Positions 15,634 to 25,391 are shown, numbered from the stretch's first letter. The stretch: 64,000 nt of DNA from Streptomyces sp. TN58 (GCF_001941845.1 NZ_CP018870.1:3343501-3407500); one strand, 5' to 3'. The notes: generated by a model not told the origin, from the sequence alone. A program made the numbers and translations.

Positions 15634-17142
15634 TCAGCCGATGAGCCCGCCGATCAGGCCGGGCTGCTTGGTCGGAGCTGTGCTTCCCCCGCGCGTGGTG
15701 CTCCCCGACGAGGAGGTCGGCGACTTCGGTGCCGCGGACTGCCGGGGCGTGCTGCGCGGGGTCTGCTTGCCGGTCGTGCCCCTGGTCGCGGTGGGCGACT
15801 CCGAGCCCGTCCCCGCGGTCCCCCGCGAGGGTGCGCCCGAGGCGGTCCTGCCGGCCTTGGCGGACGACTCGGACGGGGTGGGCGTCGGCGAGGACGACTG
15901 CCGGTTCGGCTGCTGTGCGGGCTGCTGCCTGGCCGGCGCCTGCGGCAGCGGGCGGCCCGGCAGGTAGTTGCTGGGAGCCTCGCCGGGACCGGGGACGGTG
16001 ACCACGGTGGTGGAGCGGACGGCGCCGCCGAGGAGCGAGCCGACGAGCAGGGTGAGGCCGCAGACGACGGTCGCCATGACGGCCCCGCGCCGCAGCACGC
16101 GGCGGCGCAGCTGCCACACCTCGGAGCGGGGGCCGAGGGTGCGCCACGCCTCGCCGGCGAGCCGCCCGTCGAGGGAGTACACCGGGGCGCCCGCGATGAT
16201 CAGCGGGCTCCAGGCGGCGAGGTAGATGATGTCGGGCGCGTCGTAGGCCGGGACGGTCTTCCAGCTGACCGTCATCAGCAGCGCGGCGGACAGCAGCGCC
16301 CCGAAGCAGGCGGCGAACCGCTGCCACAGGCCGAAGACCGTCAGGACGCCGACGATGACCTGGAGGAAGGCCACACTGAGCCCGGCCCCCACCGGGTGGG
16401 CGAGCGCGAAGTCGCGCAGCGGCTCGGCCAGCGCCCACGGGGTCAGGGTGTTCAGCCAGGTGACCATGGAGCCGCGCTCGCCGCCGTCGAAGTAGACGGG
16501 GTCGCACAGCTTGCCCATGCCGGCGTAGATGGAGATGAAGCCGAGGAAGACGCGCAGCGGGAGCAGCACGACGCCGAGGTTCATCCGGCGGCCGGGGTAG
16601 TAGGAGGCCTGCGCCCGGTTGTCGGCCGCGGGGCGCCGGGAGTCGGGCCCGTTGCCCGCCCCGGAGCCGGGCGGCTGCTCGTACGGGAGGTCCCGTACGG
16701 CGGCCAGCGGGCGCGTCTCGGCGGGGTCCCCGTAGCTGCGCTGGCCGACGACGGTCGGCGTGGCGAGGGTGTCCTCGGCGAGGTCGTGGGCCATGTCGAC
16801 GCGCGGGATGACCTGGGTCGCGCCGCCGTCGTAGGCGTCGTGGCCGCGGACGGCCTGGAGCAGTCCGCCCATGGCCGCGGCACTGTCGCCGGTGTCGGAC
16901 TTGCCGCTCCAGACCACGGGGGCCCGGCGGCGGGTGGCCCCGGCGGCGGCCACCACGGCGCCGCCCAGGACGGGTGCGCGGCCGGGGGCCTTCGCGGGCT
17001 TGGAACGCGCGCTCGGGCTCGGTGCGAGCCGCACGCGGAAGCTGGCGTGGTTGACGATGACCTGTGCGGGGTCGCACGGCACCTTGACCATGCTCAGCGC
17101 GGGCTGGTCGTCGAACCCTGACGTTCTGGTGTCCACACTCAT
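15634..17142 (-). CDS. DoxX-family integral membrane protein
   Basis: The 502-residue protein has a long cytosolic N-terminus (about 1-185) that starts MSVDTRTSGFDDQP. A DoxX-type core of four to five membrane helices follows (NLGVVLLPLRVFLGFISIYAGMGKL, GLSVAFLQVIVGVLTVFGLW, GALLSAALLMTVSW, YLAAWSPLIIAGAPVYSLD). A further helix is near 375 (MATVVCGLTLLVGSLLGG), and then a Ser/Thr/Pro-rich tail of about 100 residues. DoxX proteins take part in thiol/redox membrane complexes in some actinobacteria. The large disordered ends are unusual for the family. Function here is unknown. Confidence 0.8.
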   Translation of the reverse strand: MSVDTRTSGFDDQPALSMVKVPCDPAQVIVNHASFRVRLAPSPSARSKPAKAPGRAPVLGGAVVAAAGATRRRAPVVWSGKSDTGDSAAAMGGLLQAVRGHDAYDGGATQVIPRVDMAHDLAEDTLATPTVVGQRSYGDPAETRPLAAVRDLPYEQPPGSGAGNGPDSRRPAADNRAQASYYPGRRMNLGVVLLPLRVFLGFISIYAGMGKLCDPVYFDGGERGSMVTWLNTLTPWALAEPLRDFALAHPVGAGLSVAFLQVIVGVLTVFGLWQRFAACFGALLSAALLMTVSWKTVPAYDAPDIIYLAAWSPLIIAGAPVYSLDGRLAGEAWRTLGPRSEVWQLRRRVLRRGAVMATVVCGLTLLVGSLLGGAVRSTTVVTVPGPGEAPSNYLPGRPLPQAPARQQPAQQPNRQSSSPTPTPSESSAKAGRTASGAPSRGTAGTGSESPTATRGTTGKQTPRSTPRQSAAPKSPTSSSGSTTRGGSTAPTKQPGLIGGLIG

Positions 17143-17212
17143 CTAACCGAGTGATCAGTGGTTAGGACACTGCCTTGACATCAGGGATCTGTCCGAGACC
17201 CGTCAAGATCAA

Positions 17213-17241
17213 GCCACCCCGCCCGAAACGGGCGGGGTGGC
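17213..17241 (-). terminator. Terminator downstream of rlmB
   Basis: A perfect 13-bp stem (GCCACCCCGCCCG) with an AAA loop, 55 bases beyond the rlmB stop and upstream of the DoxX-like gene. Confidence 0.85.
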
Positions 17242-17296
17242 ACGCTCACGGGTCACTTTCCGTGGGCCAAGTGGATCAAGCGATCAGGTGCGGCGG

Positions 17297-18268
17297 TCAG
17301 GTCCGGGGCTGCGCGGCGCGGCGGCGGGCCGCCTCGTAGAGCACGACGCCCGCGGCGACACCGGCGTTGAGGGACTCGGCGCCGCCCGGCATCGGGATGC
17401 GCACGAGGTAGTCGCAGTTCTCGCCGACGAGGCGGCCCAGGCCCTTGCCCTCGGAGCCGACGACGATGACGACCGGGCCGCCGAGCGCCTCCAGGTCCTG
17501 CACCTCGTGCGTGCCCTCGGCGGCGAGGCCGACGACGGCGATGCCGGCCTTCTTGTACTCCTGCAGGGCGCGGGTGAGGTTGGTGACGCGGGAGACCGGG
17601 GTGCGGGCCGCGGTGCCGGCCGAGGTCTTCCAGGCACCGGCGGTCATACCGGCGGCGCGGCGCTCGGGGATGACCACGCCGTGGCCGCCGAAGGCGGAGA
17701 CGGAGCGGACGATCGCGCCGAGGTTGCGCGGGTCGGTGACGCCGTCGAGGGCGACGATGAGGGGGTCCTCACCGTTGTCGTAGGCCTCGGCGGTGAGGTC
17801 CTCGGGGTGTGCGTACTCGTACGGCGGGACCTGGAGGACCAGGCCCTGGTGGTTGAGCCCGTTGGTCATGCGGTCGAGTTCGGGGCGCGGGGCTTCCATC
17901 AGGTTGACGTTGCCGCGCTCGGAGGCGAGCTGGAGGGCTTCGCGGACGCGCTCGTCGTTGTCGATGAACTGCTGGACGTAGAGCGTCGTGGCGGGCACGC
18001 CGTCGCGCAGCGCCTCGAAGACCGGGTTGCGGCCGACGACCATCTCGCTGGTGCCCTTGGGGCCGCCGCGGCGCGGTGCCGGACGGCGCTTGGCGGCCTG
18101 GCGGGCCATGGCGTTGGCGATGCGGTTCGCCTTGTGCTTCTTGCGGTCCTCGGCCTTGGGCGTGGGGCCCTTGCCCTCCAGGCCCTTGCGCCGCTGGCCA
18201 CCGCTGCCGACCGTAGCGCCCTTCTTGTTGGACGTGCGGCGGTTCCTGCGCTGGCTGTTCCCGGCCAT
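17297..18268 (-). CDS. rlmB: 23S rRNA (guanosine-2'-O)-methyltransferase RlmB
   Basis: SPOUT-class TrmH-family enzyme that methylates G2251 in the ribosomal P-site loop using S-adenosylmethionine. The 323-residue protein has a Lys/Arg-rich N-terminal extension (1-75), a substrate-binding domain ([12 protein letters not shown]) and the knotted catalytic domain. The three family motifs are present: [26 protein letters not shown] and [21 protein letters not shown] 18268 is chosen where the basic tail starts. It is last in the leftward carD-ispD-ispF-cysS-rlmB series, but a hairpin separates it from cysS. Confidence 0.94.
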   Translation of the reverse strand: MAGNSQRRNRRTSNKKGATVGSGGQRRKGLEGKGPTPKAEDRKKHKANRIANAMARQAAKRRPAPRRGGPKGTSEMVVGRNPVFEALRDGVPATTLYVQQFIDNDERVREALQLASERGNVNLMEAPRPELDRMTNGLNHQGLVLQVPPYEYAHPEDLTAEAYDNGEDPLIVALDGVTDPRNLGAIVRSVSAFGGHGVVIPERRAAGMTAGAWKTSAGTAARTPVSRVTNLTRALQEYKKAGIAVVGLAAEGTHEVQDLEALGGPVVIVVGSEGKGLGRLVGENCDYLVRIPMPGGAESLNAGVAAGVVLYEAARRRAAQPRT

Positions 18269-18315
18269 GACCTCTACCTGTTTCGTTGGTGCTGCGATAT
18301 GTACGTATGAAGAGT

Positions 18316-18341
18316 GTGCCGCCCGGGGGGCCGGGCGGCAC
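18316..18341 (-). terminator. Hairpin between cysS and rlmB
   Basis: GTGCCGCCCGG pairs with CCGGGCGGCAC across a four-G loop, 28 bases after the cysS stop. It probably limits read-through into rlmB. Confidence 0.7.
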
Positions 18342-18368
18342 AGTCGGACTGCTCCGGGTGCCGGGGGC

Positions 18369-19769
18369 TCAGCGGGGGCCGAGCGTCCAGCGCGGCCCCG
18401 TCGGGCTGTCCTCGATGACCAGACCGGACTGCTGGAGCTGGTCGCGGATGGCGTCGGCGGTCGCCCAGTCCTTGCGGGACCGGGCGGACTCGCGCTGGTC
18501 CAGGACAAGGCGTACGAGCGTGTCCACGGCGCCGTGGAGGTCCTCGCCTCGGTCGCTCTCGCCGGCCCAGTGCGCGTCGAGCGGGTCCAGGCCGAGGACG
18601 CCCAGCATGGCCCGTACCTCGGACAGGCGGGCGATGGCCGCGTCCTTGTCGTCGGCGGCGAGCGCGCTGTTGCCCTGACGGACGGTGGTGTGGACGATGG
18701 CGAGCGCCTGCGGGACGCCGAGGTCGTCGTCCATGGCCTCGGCGAAGGCGGGCGGGACCTCCTCCGCCGCCTCGACCGGGCCGCCGGCCTTCTCCACGAC
18801 GCGCTGGATGAAGCCCTCGATGCGGGCGAAGGCCGACTCGGCCTCGCGCAGCGCCTCCTCGCTGTACTCGATCATCGACCGGTAGTGCGGGGTGCCGAGG
18901 TAGTAGCGCAGGACGATCGGGCGCCACTGCTTGACCATCTCGGAGACGAGCACCGAGTTCCCGAGGGACTTGGACATCTTCTCGCCGGACATGGTGACCC
19001 AGGCGTTGTGGACCCAGTAGTTCGCGAACTCGTCGCCGAAGGCCTTGGCCTGGGCGATCTCGTTCTCGTGGTGCGGGAAGATCAGGTCGAGGCCGCCGCC
19101 GTGGATGTCGAAGGCCTCGCCGAGGTACTTGTGCGCCATGGCTGAGCATTCGAGGTGCCAGCCGGGACGGCCGCGGCCCCACGGGGTCTCCCAGGAGGGC
19201 TCGCCCGGCTTGACGGACTTCCACATGGCGAAGTCGCGCGGGTCGCGCTTGCCCGTCTCGCCCTCGCCGGAGGGCTGGAGCAGGTTGTCGAGCTCCTGGT
19301 TGGACAGGCTCAGGTAGCCGGGGAAGGAGCGCACGTCGAAGTAGACGTTGCCGTCGGCCTCGTAGGCGTGGCCGCGCTCGATCAGCCCGCGCATCATCTC
19401 GATCATCTCGGGGACATGGCCCGTGGCGCGCGGCTCGTAGGTGGGCCGCAGGCAGCCGAGGGCGTCGTACCCGCTGTTGAAGGCCTGCTCGTTGTCGTAG
19501 CCGATGGACCACCAGGGGCGGCCCTGCTCGGCCGACTTCGCGATGATCTTGTCGTCGATGTCGGTGACGTTGCGGATGAAGGTGACGTCGTAGCCGCGGT
19601 ACTCGAACCAGCGGCGCATCATGTCGAAGTTGAGGCCCGACCGGATGTGCCCGATGTGCGGGGCCGCCTGCACGGTGGCACCACAGAGGTAGATCGAGAC
19701 GCAGCCCGGGACGAGCGGGGTGAAGTCGCGGATCTGCCGGGCGTTGGTGTCGTACAGGCGAATAGTCAC
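18369..19769 (-). CDS. cysS: Cysteinyl-tRNA synthetase
   Basis: Class I synthetase that charges tRNA-Cys, 466 residues, full length. HIGH is at 38-41 (PHIGHIRS) and KMSKS at 264-268. Zinc ligands Cys29, Cys208, His233 and Glu237 are all present, as expected for selection of cysteine. A C-terminal helical DALR-type domain follows (about 320-466). The related mycothiol ligase MshC lacks this length and context, so this is the true CysS. It lies 93 bases downstream of ispF. Confidence 0.97.
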   Translation of the reverse strand: MTIRLYDTNARQIRDFTPLVPGCVSIYLCGATVQAAPHIGHIRSGLNFDMMRRWFEYRGYDVTFIRNVTDIDDKIIAKSAEQGRPWWSIGYDNEQAFNSGYDALGCLRPTYEPRATGHVPEMIEMMRGLIERGHAYEADGNVYFDVRSFPGYLSLSNQELDNLLQPSGEGETGKRDPRDFAMWKSVKPGEPSWETPWGRGRPGWHLECSAMAHKYLGEAFDIHGGGLDLIFPHHENEIAQAKAFGDEFANYWVHNAWVTMSGEKMSKSLGNSVLVSEMVKQWRPIVLRYYLGTPHYRSMIEYSEEALREAESAFARIEGFIQRVVEKAGGPVEAAEEVPPAFAEAMDDDLGVPQALAIVHTTVRQGNSALAADDKDAAIARLSEVRAMLGVLGLDPLDAHWAGESDRGEDLHGAVDTLVRLVLDQRESARSRKDWATADAIRDQLQQSGLVIEDSPTGPRWTLGPR

Positions 19770-19798
19770 GGCATCCAGGGTAGTGCGCCTGTAGCAGT

Positions 19799-19825
19799 GC
19801 CCCGCGACCTTTGGGGCCGCGGGGC
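19799..19825 (-). terminator. Hairpin between ispF and cysS
   Basis: GCCCCGCG pairs with CGCGGGGC across an 11-base loop in the 93-base gap. It suggests that ispDF and cysS are at least partly separate transcripts. Confidence 0.6.
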
Positions 19826-19862
19826 CGCTTTGTTGCCGAAGATGTGCCGTCCCCGCGGGCGT

Positions 19863-20369
19863 TCAGGCCCGGTTCGTCCGGTACACGAGGGCGGTGGCGA
19901 TGGCCGCGAGCCCTTCGGCCCGGCCGGTGAGGCCCAGTCCGTCGGTGGTGGTGCCCGACACGGAGACGGGGGCGCCCGCGGCGGCCGCGAGCGCCTTCTG
20001 CGCCTCTTCGCGCCGCTTGCCGATCTTCGGGCGTACGCCGATCACCTGGATGGCGATGTTGCCGATCTCGAAGCCCTCCGCGCGCACGATCCGGGCGGCC
20101 TCCGCCAGCAGGGTGGTGCCGGCGGCGCCGGACCACTCGGGGCGGGAGGTGCCGAAGTGCGCGCCCAGGTCGCCGACTCCGGCGGCCGAGAAGAGGGCGT
20201 CGCAGGCGGCGTGGGCGGCGACGTCGCCGTCGGAGTGCCCGGCGAGGCCGTCCTCCCCCTCCCACAGCAGGCCGGCGCACCACAGCTCGCGGCCGGTCTC
20301 GAAGGCGTGCACGTCGGTGCCGATCCCGACGAGCGGGATCAGCGGTGCGGCGGCGGGGTCAGAACCCAT
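19863..20369 (-). CDS. ispF: 2-C-methyl-D-erythritol 2,4-cyclodiphosphate synthase
   Basis: Fifth enzyme of the non-mevalonate (MEP) isoprenoid pathway; cyclises CDP-ME 2-phosphate. 168 residues, complete. Metal ligands Asp19, His21 (GIGTDVHAF) and His53 ([11 protein letters not shown]) are present, as are [25 protein letters not shown] and the C-terminal [20 protein letters not shown]. Its start overlaps the end of ispD by 11 bases, a common ispD-ispF coupling. Confidence 0.97.
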   Translation of the reverse strand: MGSDPAAAPLIPLVGIGTDVHAFETGRELWCAGLLWEGEDGLAGHSDGDVAAHAACDALFSAAGVGDLGAHFGTSRPEWSGAAGTTLLAEAARIVRAEGFEIGNIAIQVIGVRPKIGKRREEAQKALAAAAGAPVSVSGTTTDGLGLTGRAEGLAAIATALVYRTNRA

Positions 20370-21105
20370 CGGTGGCCCTCCTGCGGGCGAGTACGGCCTC
20401 TGCGAGGACCAGGTCGAGCGGTCGGGTGACCTTGAAGGCCTCTTCGTGTCCGGGGATCACCACGACGGGGACGCCGAGGCGTTCCACCATGCCGGCGTCG
20501 TCGGTGGCGCCCTCGCCGTCCACGGCGATCGCGGCGTGCGCCCGCAGGAGCGTGGCGAGGTCGAAGCCCTGCGGGGTCTGCACGGCGCGCAGCCGGGCCC
20601 GCGCGGGCGTGGCGACGACCGGCTCGGGCTCGCCGGGCTTCCCGGGCTCGACCTCCTTCACGGTGTCGGCCAGCGGGAGCGCGGGCACCACGGCGCGCGC
20701 GCCGTCGCGCACGGCCTCGACGACGGCGTCCACGGTGTCCACGGGGACGAGCGGGCGGGCCGCGTCGTGGATCAGTACGGAGGTGACGTCCTGCGGCAGC
20801 GCCTCCAGGCCGGCCCGTACGGACTCCTGGCGGGTCTCGCCTCCGGGGACGACGCGGACCTCGGTCCGCTCGGGCAGCGCGTGCTCGCCCAGCAGCAGGC
20901 GCACCTCGGCCGTTTCGGCGGCGGGGGCGACGACCACCACGACGGACACCGCGCGGGAGCGGGCCATCGCGCGGACGGCGTGGACGAGCATCGGGGTGCC
21001 GCCGAGGGCCCTCAGCGCCTTCGGGGCGCCGGGACCGAGGCGTACGCCGCGGCCGGCGGCCGGGATCACCGCGGCCGTGCGGCGGGGGCGCGTTTCGTCA
21101 GACAT
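20359..21105 (-). CDS. ispD: 2-C-methyl-D-erythritol 4-phosphate cytidylyltransferase
   Basis: Third enzyme of the MEP pathway; joins MEP to CTP. 248 residues. The CTP-binding loop [21 protein letters not shown], the DAARPLV motif and [16 protein letters not shown] are intact. ATG 21105 is preferred for GGAGC six bases upstream; an in-frame start at 21156 is less likely. It follows carD after about 300 non-coding bases and overlaps ispF. Confidence 0.96.
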   Translation of the reverse strand: MSDETRPRRTAAVIPAAGRGVRLGPGAPKALRALGGTPMLVHAVRAMARSRAVSVVVVVAPAAETAEVRLLLGEHALPERTEVRVVPGGETRQESVRAGLEALPQDVTSVLIHDAARPLVPVDTVDAVVEAVRDGARAVVPALPLADTVKEVEPGKPGEPEPVVATPARARLRAVQTPQGFDLATLLRAHAAIAVDGEGATDDAGMVERLGVPVVVIPGHEEAFKVTRPLDLVLAEAVLARRRATDGF

Positions 21106-21247
21106 CAGTAGCTCCGAGCCAGGTTTCCGAGCCAGGTTTGTGACTTCGGCCGACATGGGTATGGCCTGAAGGGTGCCGGGTGCGACGCCCCTCGCCCCTT
21201 CCGTGACGACCGGTCGAGCAGGCTGCCCGGACCCGGCGCGCCAGTGG

Positions 21248-21289
21248 GAAGTACGAGTACGGCCGGGGATGCAGAAGTACGAGTACGGC
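21248..21289. repeat. 16-bp direct repeat between carD and ispD
   Basis: GAAGTACGAGTACGGC occurs exactly twice, at 21248-21263 and 21274-21289, with a 26-bp period, about 145 bases upstream of the ispD start. It is AT-richer than the surroundings and could be a regulator site or a relic duplication. Confidence 0.75.
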
Positions 21290-21403
21290 TGAGGGGTGGG
21301 GATACAGACATGCCGCAGCGCCCGGCAACAGGTCTCTCCTGGGGGAGAAGCCTTGTCATCGGGCACCGCGGCAAGCTGTGCACACCGTGCACGGGGCCTC
21401 GCG

Positions 21404-21886
21404 TCAGGACGCGAGCACCTCGTCGAGGAGGGCCTCGGCCTTGTCCTCGTTCGTGTTCTCAGCGAGCGCGAGCTCGCTGACCAGGATCTGGCGCGCCTTC
21501 GCGAGCATGCGCTTCTCGCCCGCGGAGAGCCCGCGCTCGCGCTCACGACGCCACAGGTCACGCACCACTTCGGCGACCTTGATGACATCGCCAGAAGCGA
21601 GCTTCTCCAGATTTGCCTTGTAGCGCCGGGACCAGTTCGTCGGCTCTTCTGCATACGGTGCACGAAGCACCTCGAAGACCCGGTCCAGCCCGTCCTGGCC
21701 GACTACGTCGCGAACGCCGACGAACTCCGCATTGTCCGCAGGCACACGAACCGTCAGGTCGCCCTGGGCGACCTTGAGCACCAAGTAGGTCTTGTCCACG
21801 CCTTTGATCTGGCGAGTCTCAATGGCCTCGATCAGCGCGGCCCCGTGATGGGGATAGACCACGGTGTCGCCAACCTTGAACGTCAT
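21404..21886 (-). CDS. carD: CarD-family RNA polymerase-binding regulator
   Basis: The 160-residue protein has the N-terminal Tudor-like RNA-polymerase beta-subunit interaction domain ([17 protein letters not shown], then [20 protein letters not shown]). A helical C-terminal domain carries the conserved Trp that wedges open promoter DNA (region [22 protein letters not shown]). In actinobacteria CarD stabilises the open complex at rRNA and other promoters and is essential in mycobacteria. It heads the leftward carD-ispD-ispF group, an order conserved in actinobacteria. Confidence 0.97.
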   Translation of the reverse strand: MTFKVGDTVVYPHHGAALIEAIETRQIKGVDKTYLVLKVAQGDLTVRVPADNAEFVGVRDVVGQDGLDRVFEVLRAPYAEEPTNWSRRYKANLEKLASGDVIKVAEVVRDLWRRERERGLSAGEKRMLAKARQILVSELALAENTNEDKAEALLDEVLAS

Positions 21887-22514
21887 GTGACAGGTACCCC
21901 TTCCGTGGCTATCCAGGGTAACACGAGAACTGACCGTTATGAATGGCGTTTTCGCAGGTCAGGGCACATCTCGGGGCTTGACAACAGCAACAGGAACGTG
22001 CTGCGGAAGGGTTCCGGAAGGGGGTATTCGCAGGTCGGGGGCGCTGCGCGGACCAGGCGAAAGCGCCGCGCCGCGCCCCTCGCGCACCCCCACCAGTGTG
22101 ACGTACGTCCCGTTTTGCCGGGTTGGGCGTCGGGAAACCGAACTGCTCCGTTCGGCTGGCGGGGACGCGTGCGGCAGCGGGTTCCGGCCCAATCCGGAAT
22201 TGATCACCGAGGGGTGTTCGAGGGAATCCCGGAATTGATCAACGGGCGGCGGCCGCACGATATGCGAGCCCCACATGATCGGCGAGGTGAACGGCAAGGG
22301 TGAACCGCGGCCGGAATGCAAGATCGTGGACCGCCCCCAGGGCGGCCGCCCCCCTGCGGAGGGTCGGGTGCGGGGGCGGGGCGGCGGCTCGGTAACCTAA
22401 GCGCGCTGACACACCCTTAGAGCGGCTTTACCTCGGCCGTTCCGGGGGTACCTCCCAGCGGTTGCCGGGAGAGCCCACCCTCCGTTTCCGTTCGTCCAAG
22501 GAGTTGCCGCCGCC
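21887..22514. other. carD / lipoprotein divergent intergenic region
   Basis: A 628-base gap without a credible gene. It should hold the carD promoter (right of 21887) and that of the lipoprotein gene. A 13-bp direct repeat CCGGAATTGATCA occurs at 22194-22206 and 22229-22241 (35-bp period). Just before the lipoprotein start, CTCCC-GGGAG can form a small hairpin (about 22453-22472). No known riboswitch consensus was recognised. Confidence 0.6.
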
Positions 22515-23201
22515 GTGAGCCGCAGCCTTCGACGCGGCGCCCTCGCCGCCACCGCCGTCGTGTTCTCGATCGCCTCGCTGGCCGCATGCGGTGCGGGCAA
22601 CGACGCGCAGACTCTCCAGATCAAGCCGGACAACGCCGCCGCAACCAAGGGCGACATCGAGATCCAGAACGCTCTGGTGATCACCCAGGGCGAGAAGGAC
22701 AAGAAGGGCCCGGCCGTCGTCTCGGCGACCGTCTTCAACAACGGAACCAAGGCACAGACGCTTGACGGCATCACCCTTGCGGATGGCAAGGGCAAGGTCG
22801 CGCTGAAGCCGGCCGCGGGCGGCGACAAGATCACCGTGCCGGCCGGCGGCTCCGTGGTGCTCGGCGGCGCGGGCAACGCCTCCGCCGTGATCGAGAACGG
22901 CTCCGAGGCCGCCAAGAACGGCGACGTGCAGAAGGTCGTCTTCCAGCTGAGCAGCACCGGCGGCGTGGAGCTGCAGGCCTTCGTGGTCCCGGCCACCGGG
23001 ATGTACGCGGGCTTCGGCCCGTCCGCCGCTCCCTCCGCCACCCCGGCGGCCACCGCGTCCGGCAGCCCGGCCGCCAGCCCGGCCGCCGGCGCCACCCCCT
23101 CCGGCAGCGCCTCGGGCGCGGCCTCCGGCGCCGCGTCGAAGTCGCCCTCGGGGGCGGCCGCTTCCCCGTCGGGCTCCGCCTCGCACGCCGCGGGCCACTG
23201 A
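22515..23201 (+). CDS. Lipoprotein with Ser/Ala/Gly-rich tail, unknown role
   Basis: The 228-residue protein has a lipoprotein signal ending at Cys26 (SIASLAAC). It carries one beta-sandwich domain (about 40-165: LQIKPDNAAATKGDIEIQNA, VSATVFNNGTKAQTLDGITL, VPAGGSVVLGG, LQAFVVPATGMYAGF) that resembles copper-chaperone PCuAC/DUF461 folds but lacks their Met/His ligands. The last 60 residues are a low-complexity Ala/Ser/Pro/Gly tail. GTG 22515 is the start. It converges on phoP, with a strong terminator between. Its role is unknown; neighbours suggest but do not prove a link to the envelope. Confidence 0.82.
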   Translation: MSRSLRRGALAATAVVFSIASLAACGAGNDAQTLQIKPDNAAATKGDIEIQNALVITQGEKDKKGPAVVSATVFNNGTKAQTLDGITLADGKGKVALKPAAGGDKITVPAGGSVVLGGAGNASAVIENGSEAAKNGDVQKVVFQLSSTGGVELQAFVVPATGMYAGFGPSAAPSATPAATASGSPAASPAAGATPSGSASGAASGAASKSPSGAAASPSGSASHAAGH

Positions 23202-23246
23202 TCCGGGTCACGGCGTAGCTCCGTACGCCCACGGTCCGCACGCATA

Positions 23247-23290
23247 CGCGAAGGGCCCCCGTCCGCACCAGCGGGCGGGGGCCCTTCGCG
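23247..23290. terminator. Bidirectional terminator lipoprotein / phoP
   Basis: A 14-bp GC stem (CGCGAAGGGCCCCC and its complement) with a loop near 16 bases lies between the convergent lipoprotein and phoP genes. Confidence 0.88.
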
Positions 23291-23363
23291 TCGCCGCGGC
23301 GCAGACCCCGCCCCGGACGCCTCCGGACTCCTAACGGTCCGCGGGAGCCCCGGGGGGGCCCGC

Positions 23364-24044
23364 TCACGGCTCGAACTTGTAGCCGAGGCCGCGGACGGTG
23401 ACCAGGTAGCGCGGCGCGCCCGGGTCCGGCTCGATCTTCGCGCGCAGGCGCTTGACGTGGACGTCGAGGGTCTTGGTGTCGCCGACGTAGTCAGCGCCCC
23501 AGACCCGGTCGATCAGCTGCATACGGGTCAGCACGCGGCCCGCGTTGCGCAGCAGCATCTCCAGCAGGTCGAACTCCTTCAGCGGGAGGTCCACCTTGTC
23601 GCCGGCCACGGTGACCACGTGCCGGTCGACGTCCATCCGTACCGGGCCGGCCTCCAGGGCCGCCGGGGTCACCTCCTCGGGCTCTCCGCGACGGCGCAGG
23701 ACCGCGCGGATGCGTGCGACCAGCTCGCGCGAGGAGAAGGGCTTGGTGACGTAGTCGTCCGCTCCTATCTCCAGCCCGACGACCTTGTCGATCTCGCTGT
23801 CCTTGGCGGTCACCATGATCACGGGGACGTTGGAGCGGCCGCGCAGCTGCCGGCAGACCTCGGTGCCGGGCAGACCGGGCAGCATCAGGTCGAGGAGGAC
23901 GAGGTCGGCGCCGTTGCGCTCGAACTCGTCGAGACCGTCGGGGCCGGTCGCCGCGATGGCGACCTCGAACCCCTCCTTGCGGAGCATGTAGGACAGGGCG
24001 TCGCTGAAGGATTCCTCATCCTCGACGACGAGCACTCGGGTCAC
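23364..24044 (-). CDS. phoP: Phosphate response regulator PhoP (OmpR family)
   Basis: Master regulator of phosphate starvation in Streptomyces, also repressing many antibiotic genes. The 226-residue protein has a receiver with Glu8-Asp9-Glu10 acidic cluster, phosphorylation site Asp52 (LVLLDLMLPG), Thr in VTAKD and Lys in YVTKPF, and an OmpR winged helix (LPLKEFDLLEMLLRNAGRVLTR, TLDVHVKRLRAKI). GTG 24044 is the start. It follows phoR by 42 bases on the same strand and binds PHO boxes of GTTCACC-type repeats, one of which lies before phoR/phoU. Confidence 0.96.
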   Translation of the reverse strand: MTRVLVVEDEESFSDALSYMLRKEGFEVAIAATGPDGLDEFERNGADLVLLDLMLPGLPGTEVCRQLRGRSNVPVIMVTAKDSEIDKVVGLEIGADDYVTKPFSSRELVARIRAVLRRRGEPEEVTPAALEAGPVRMDVDRHVVTVAGDKVDLPLKEFDLLEMLLRNAGRVLTRMQLIDRVWGADYVGDTKTLDVHVKRLRAKIEPDPGAPRYLVTVRGLGYKFEP

Positions 24045-24086
24045 GGAAGGGACCTCCGGGGCAGGGATGGCTGGAGCTGTGGTGGT

Positions 24087-25289
24087 TCAGGCTGGGGTCG
24101 GGTGGGCGCTGGGGGCCGCAGGGGCGGGGGCGGAGGCGGCGGCCTCGGGCAGCCGCAGGGTGAAGGTGGAGCCCTGGCCCTCCGAGCTCCACACCGACAC
24201 CTCGCCGCCGTGCGAGGCGGCCACGTGCTTGACGATCGCGAGGCCGAGGCCGGTTCCACCGGTGGCGCGGGAGCGGGCCGGGTCCACACGGTAGAAGCGT
24301 TCGAATATCCGCTCGCGGTCCTTCTCCGGGATGCCGATGCCCTGGTCGGTCACGGCGATCTCGATCAGGTCCCCGCCGGGAGCCGTCACCCTACGTGCGG
24401 CGATTCCGACGCGGGTGCGGGCGGGGCTGTAGTTGACGGCGTTCTCGACGAGGTTGCCGAGGGCGGCCGCGAGCTGTCCGCGGTTGCCCCATACGCGCAG
24501 GTCGGAGGTGCCGCCGACGGCCATGGTGATCTGCTTGGAGGTCGCCGCCTGGCGGCAGCGGTCGACGGCCTCGGCGACCAGCGTGTCCACGCGGACGGGC
24601 TCGGCGTCCTCCAGCGGGTCGTCGTTCTGCACCCGGGAGAGGTCGATGAGCTCCTGCACGAGGTTGATCAGCCGGGTGGACTCGATCTGCATGCGGCCGG
24701 CGAAGCGGCTGACCGCCTCGGGGTCGTCCGCGGCGTCCATGACGGCCTCGGACAGCAGGGAGATCGCCCCGACCGGGGTCTTCAGCTCGTGGGAGACGTT
24801 GGCGACGAAGTCGCGGCGTACCGCCTCGATGCGGCGGGCCTCGGTGAGGTCCTCGACCAGGAGGAGGACCAGCCGGGAGCCGAGCGGGGCGACGCGCGCG
24901 GAGACGGCGAGGGCCTCGCCCCGGCCGGTTCCGCGACGGGGCAGGTCCAGCTCGACCTGCCGTATCTCCCCGTCGCGGCGGGTCTCGCGGGCCATGTGGA
25001 GCATGGGTTCGACGGCCAGCTTGCCGCCGCGTACGAGCCCTAGGGCATAGGCGGCGGACGAGGCCTTGACGACGGCGTCGCCCTCGTCGAGGACCACGGC
25101 GGAGGAGCGGAGGACGGACAGCACGGTGTCCACGCCCGGCGGCAGTATGGCGTTGATGTCGGGCCGCATGGAGCTCCGGGTGGGGCGCGCCTGGTCGCGC
25201 TCGCTCCACCGGAACGCCAGCATGGCGATGACGCCGGTGCACAGACCGGCGATCGCCGCAGCTGCGGCGACCGCCGCGTTCACGTCCAT
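24087..25289 (-). CDS. phoR: Phosphate sensor histidine kinase PhoR
   Basis: SenX3/PhoR-type kinase, 400 residues. It has one N-terminal membrane helix (ATG start, AAAIAGLCTGVIAMLAF), a PAS-like region (about 55-150), HisKA with phospho-acceptor His167 (FVANVSHELKTPVGAI) and HATPase with NLVENAVNYSP, DQGIGIPEKDRERIFERFYR and GTGLGLAIVKHVA. With PhoP and PhoU it senses phosphate, probably through the Pst transporter, which is not in this window. It is divergent from phoU. Confidence 0.95.
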   Translation of the reverse strand: MDVNAAVAAAAAIAGLCTGVIAMLAFRWSERDQARPTRSSMRPDINAILPPGVDTVLSVLRSSAVVLDEGDAVVKASSAAYALGLVRGGKLAVEPMLHMARETRRDGEIRQVELDLPRRGTGRGEALAVSARVAPLGSRLVLLLVEDLTEARRIEAVRRDFVANVSHELKTPVGAISLLSEAVMDAADDPEAVSRFAGRMQIESTRLINLVQELIDLSRVQNDDPLEDAEPVRVDTLVAEAVDRCRQAATSKQITMAVGGTSDLRVWGNRGQLAAALGNLVENAVNYSPARTRVGIAARRVTAPGGDLIEIAVTDQGIGIPEKDRERIFERFYRVDPARSRATGGTGLGLAIVKHVAASHGGEVSVWSSEGQGSTFTLRLPEAAASAPAPAAPSAHPTPA

Positions 25290-25362
25290 GGATCCAGGTT
25301 AAGCAGGCACGACACCACTTCCACAGCGGTCCGGGGGGCACCTCGAACAGTCGTCGCCCAGA

Positions 25363-25391
25363 GTTCACCCCGGCGACGGGGTTGATTCACC
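25363..25391. promoter_or_regulatory. PHO box between phoR and phoU
   Basis: GTTCACC at 25363-25369 and ATTCACC at 25385-25391 lie exactly 22 bases apart. That is two 11-nt direct-repeat units of the PhoP box (consensus GTTCACC plus 4). The site is in the divergent phoR/phoU promoter region, where PhoP is known to bind in Streptomyces. Confidence 0.8.
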
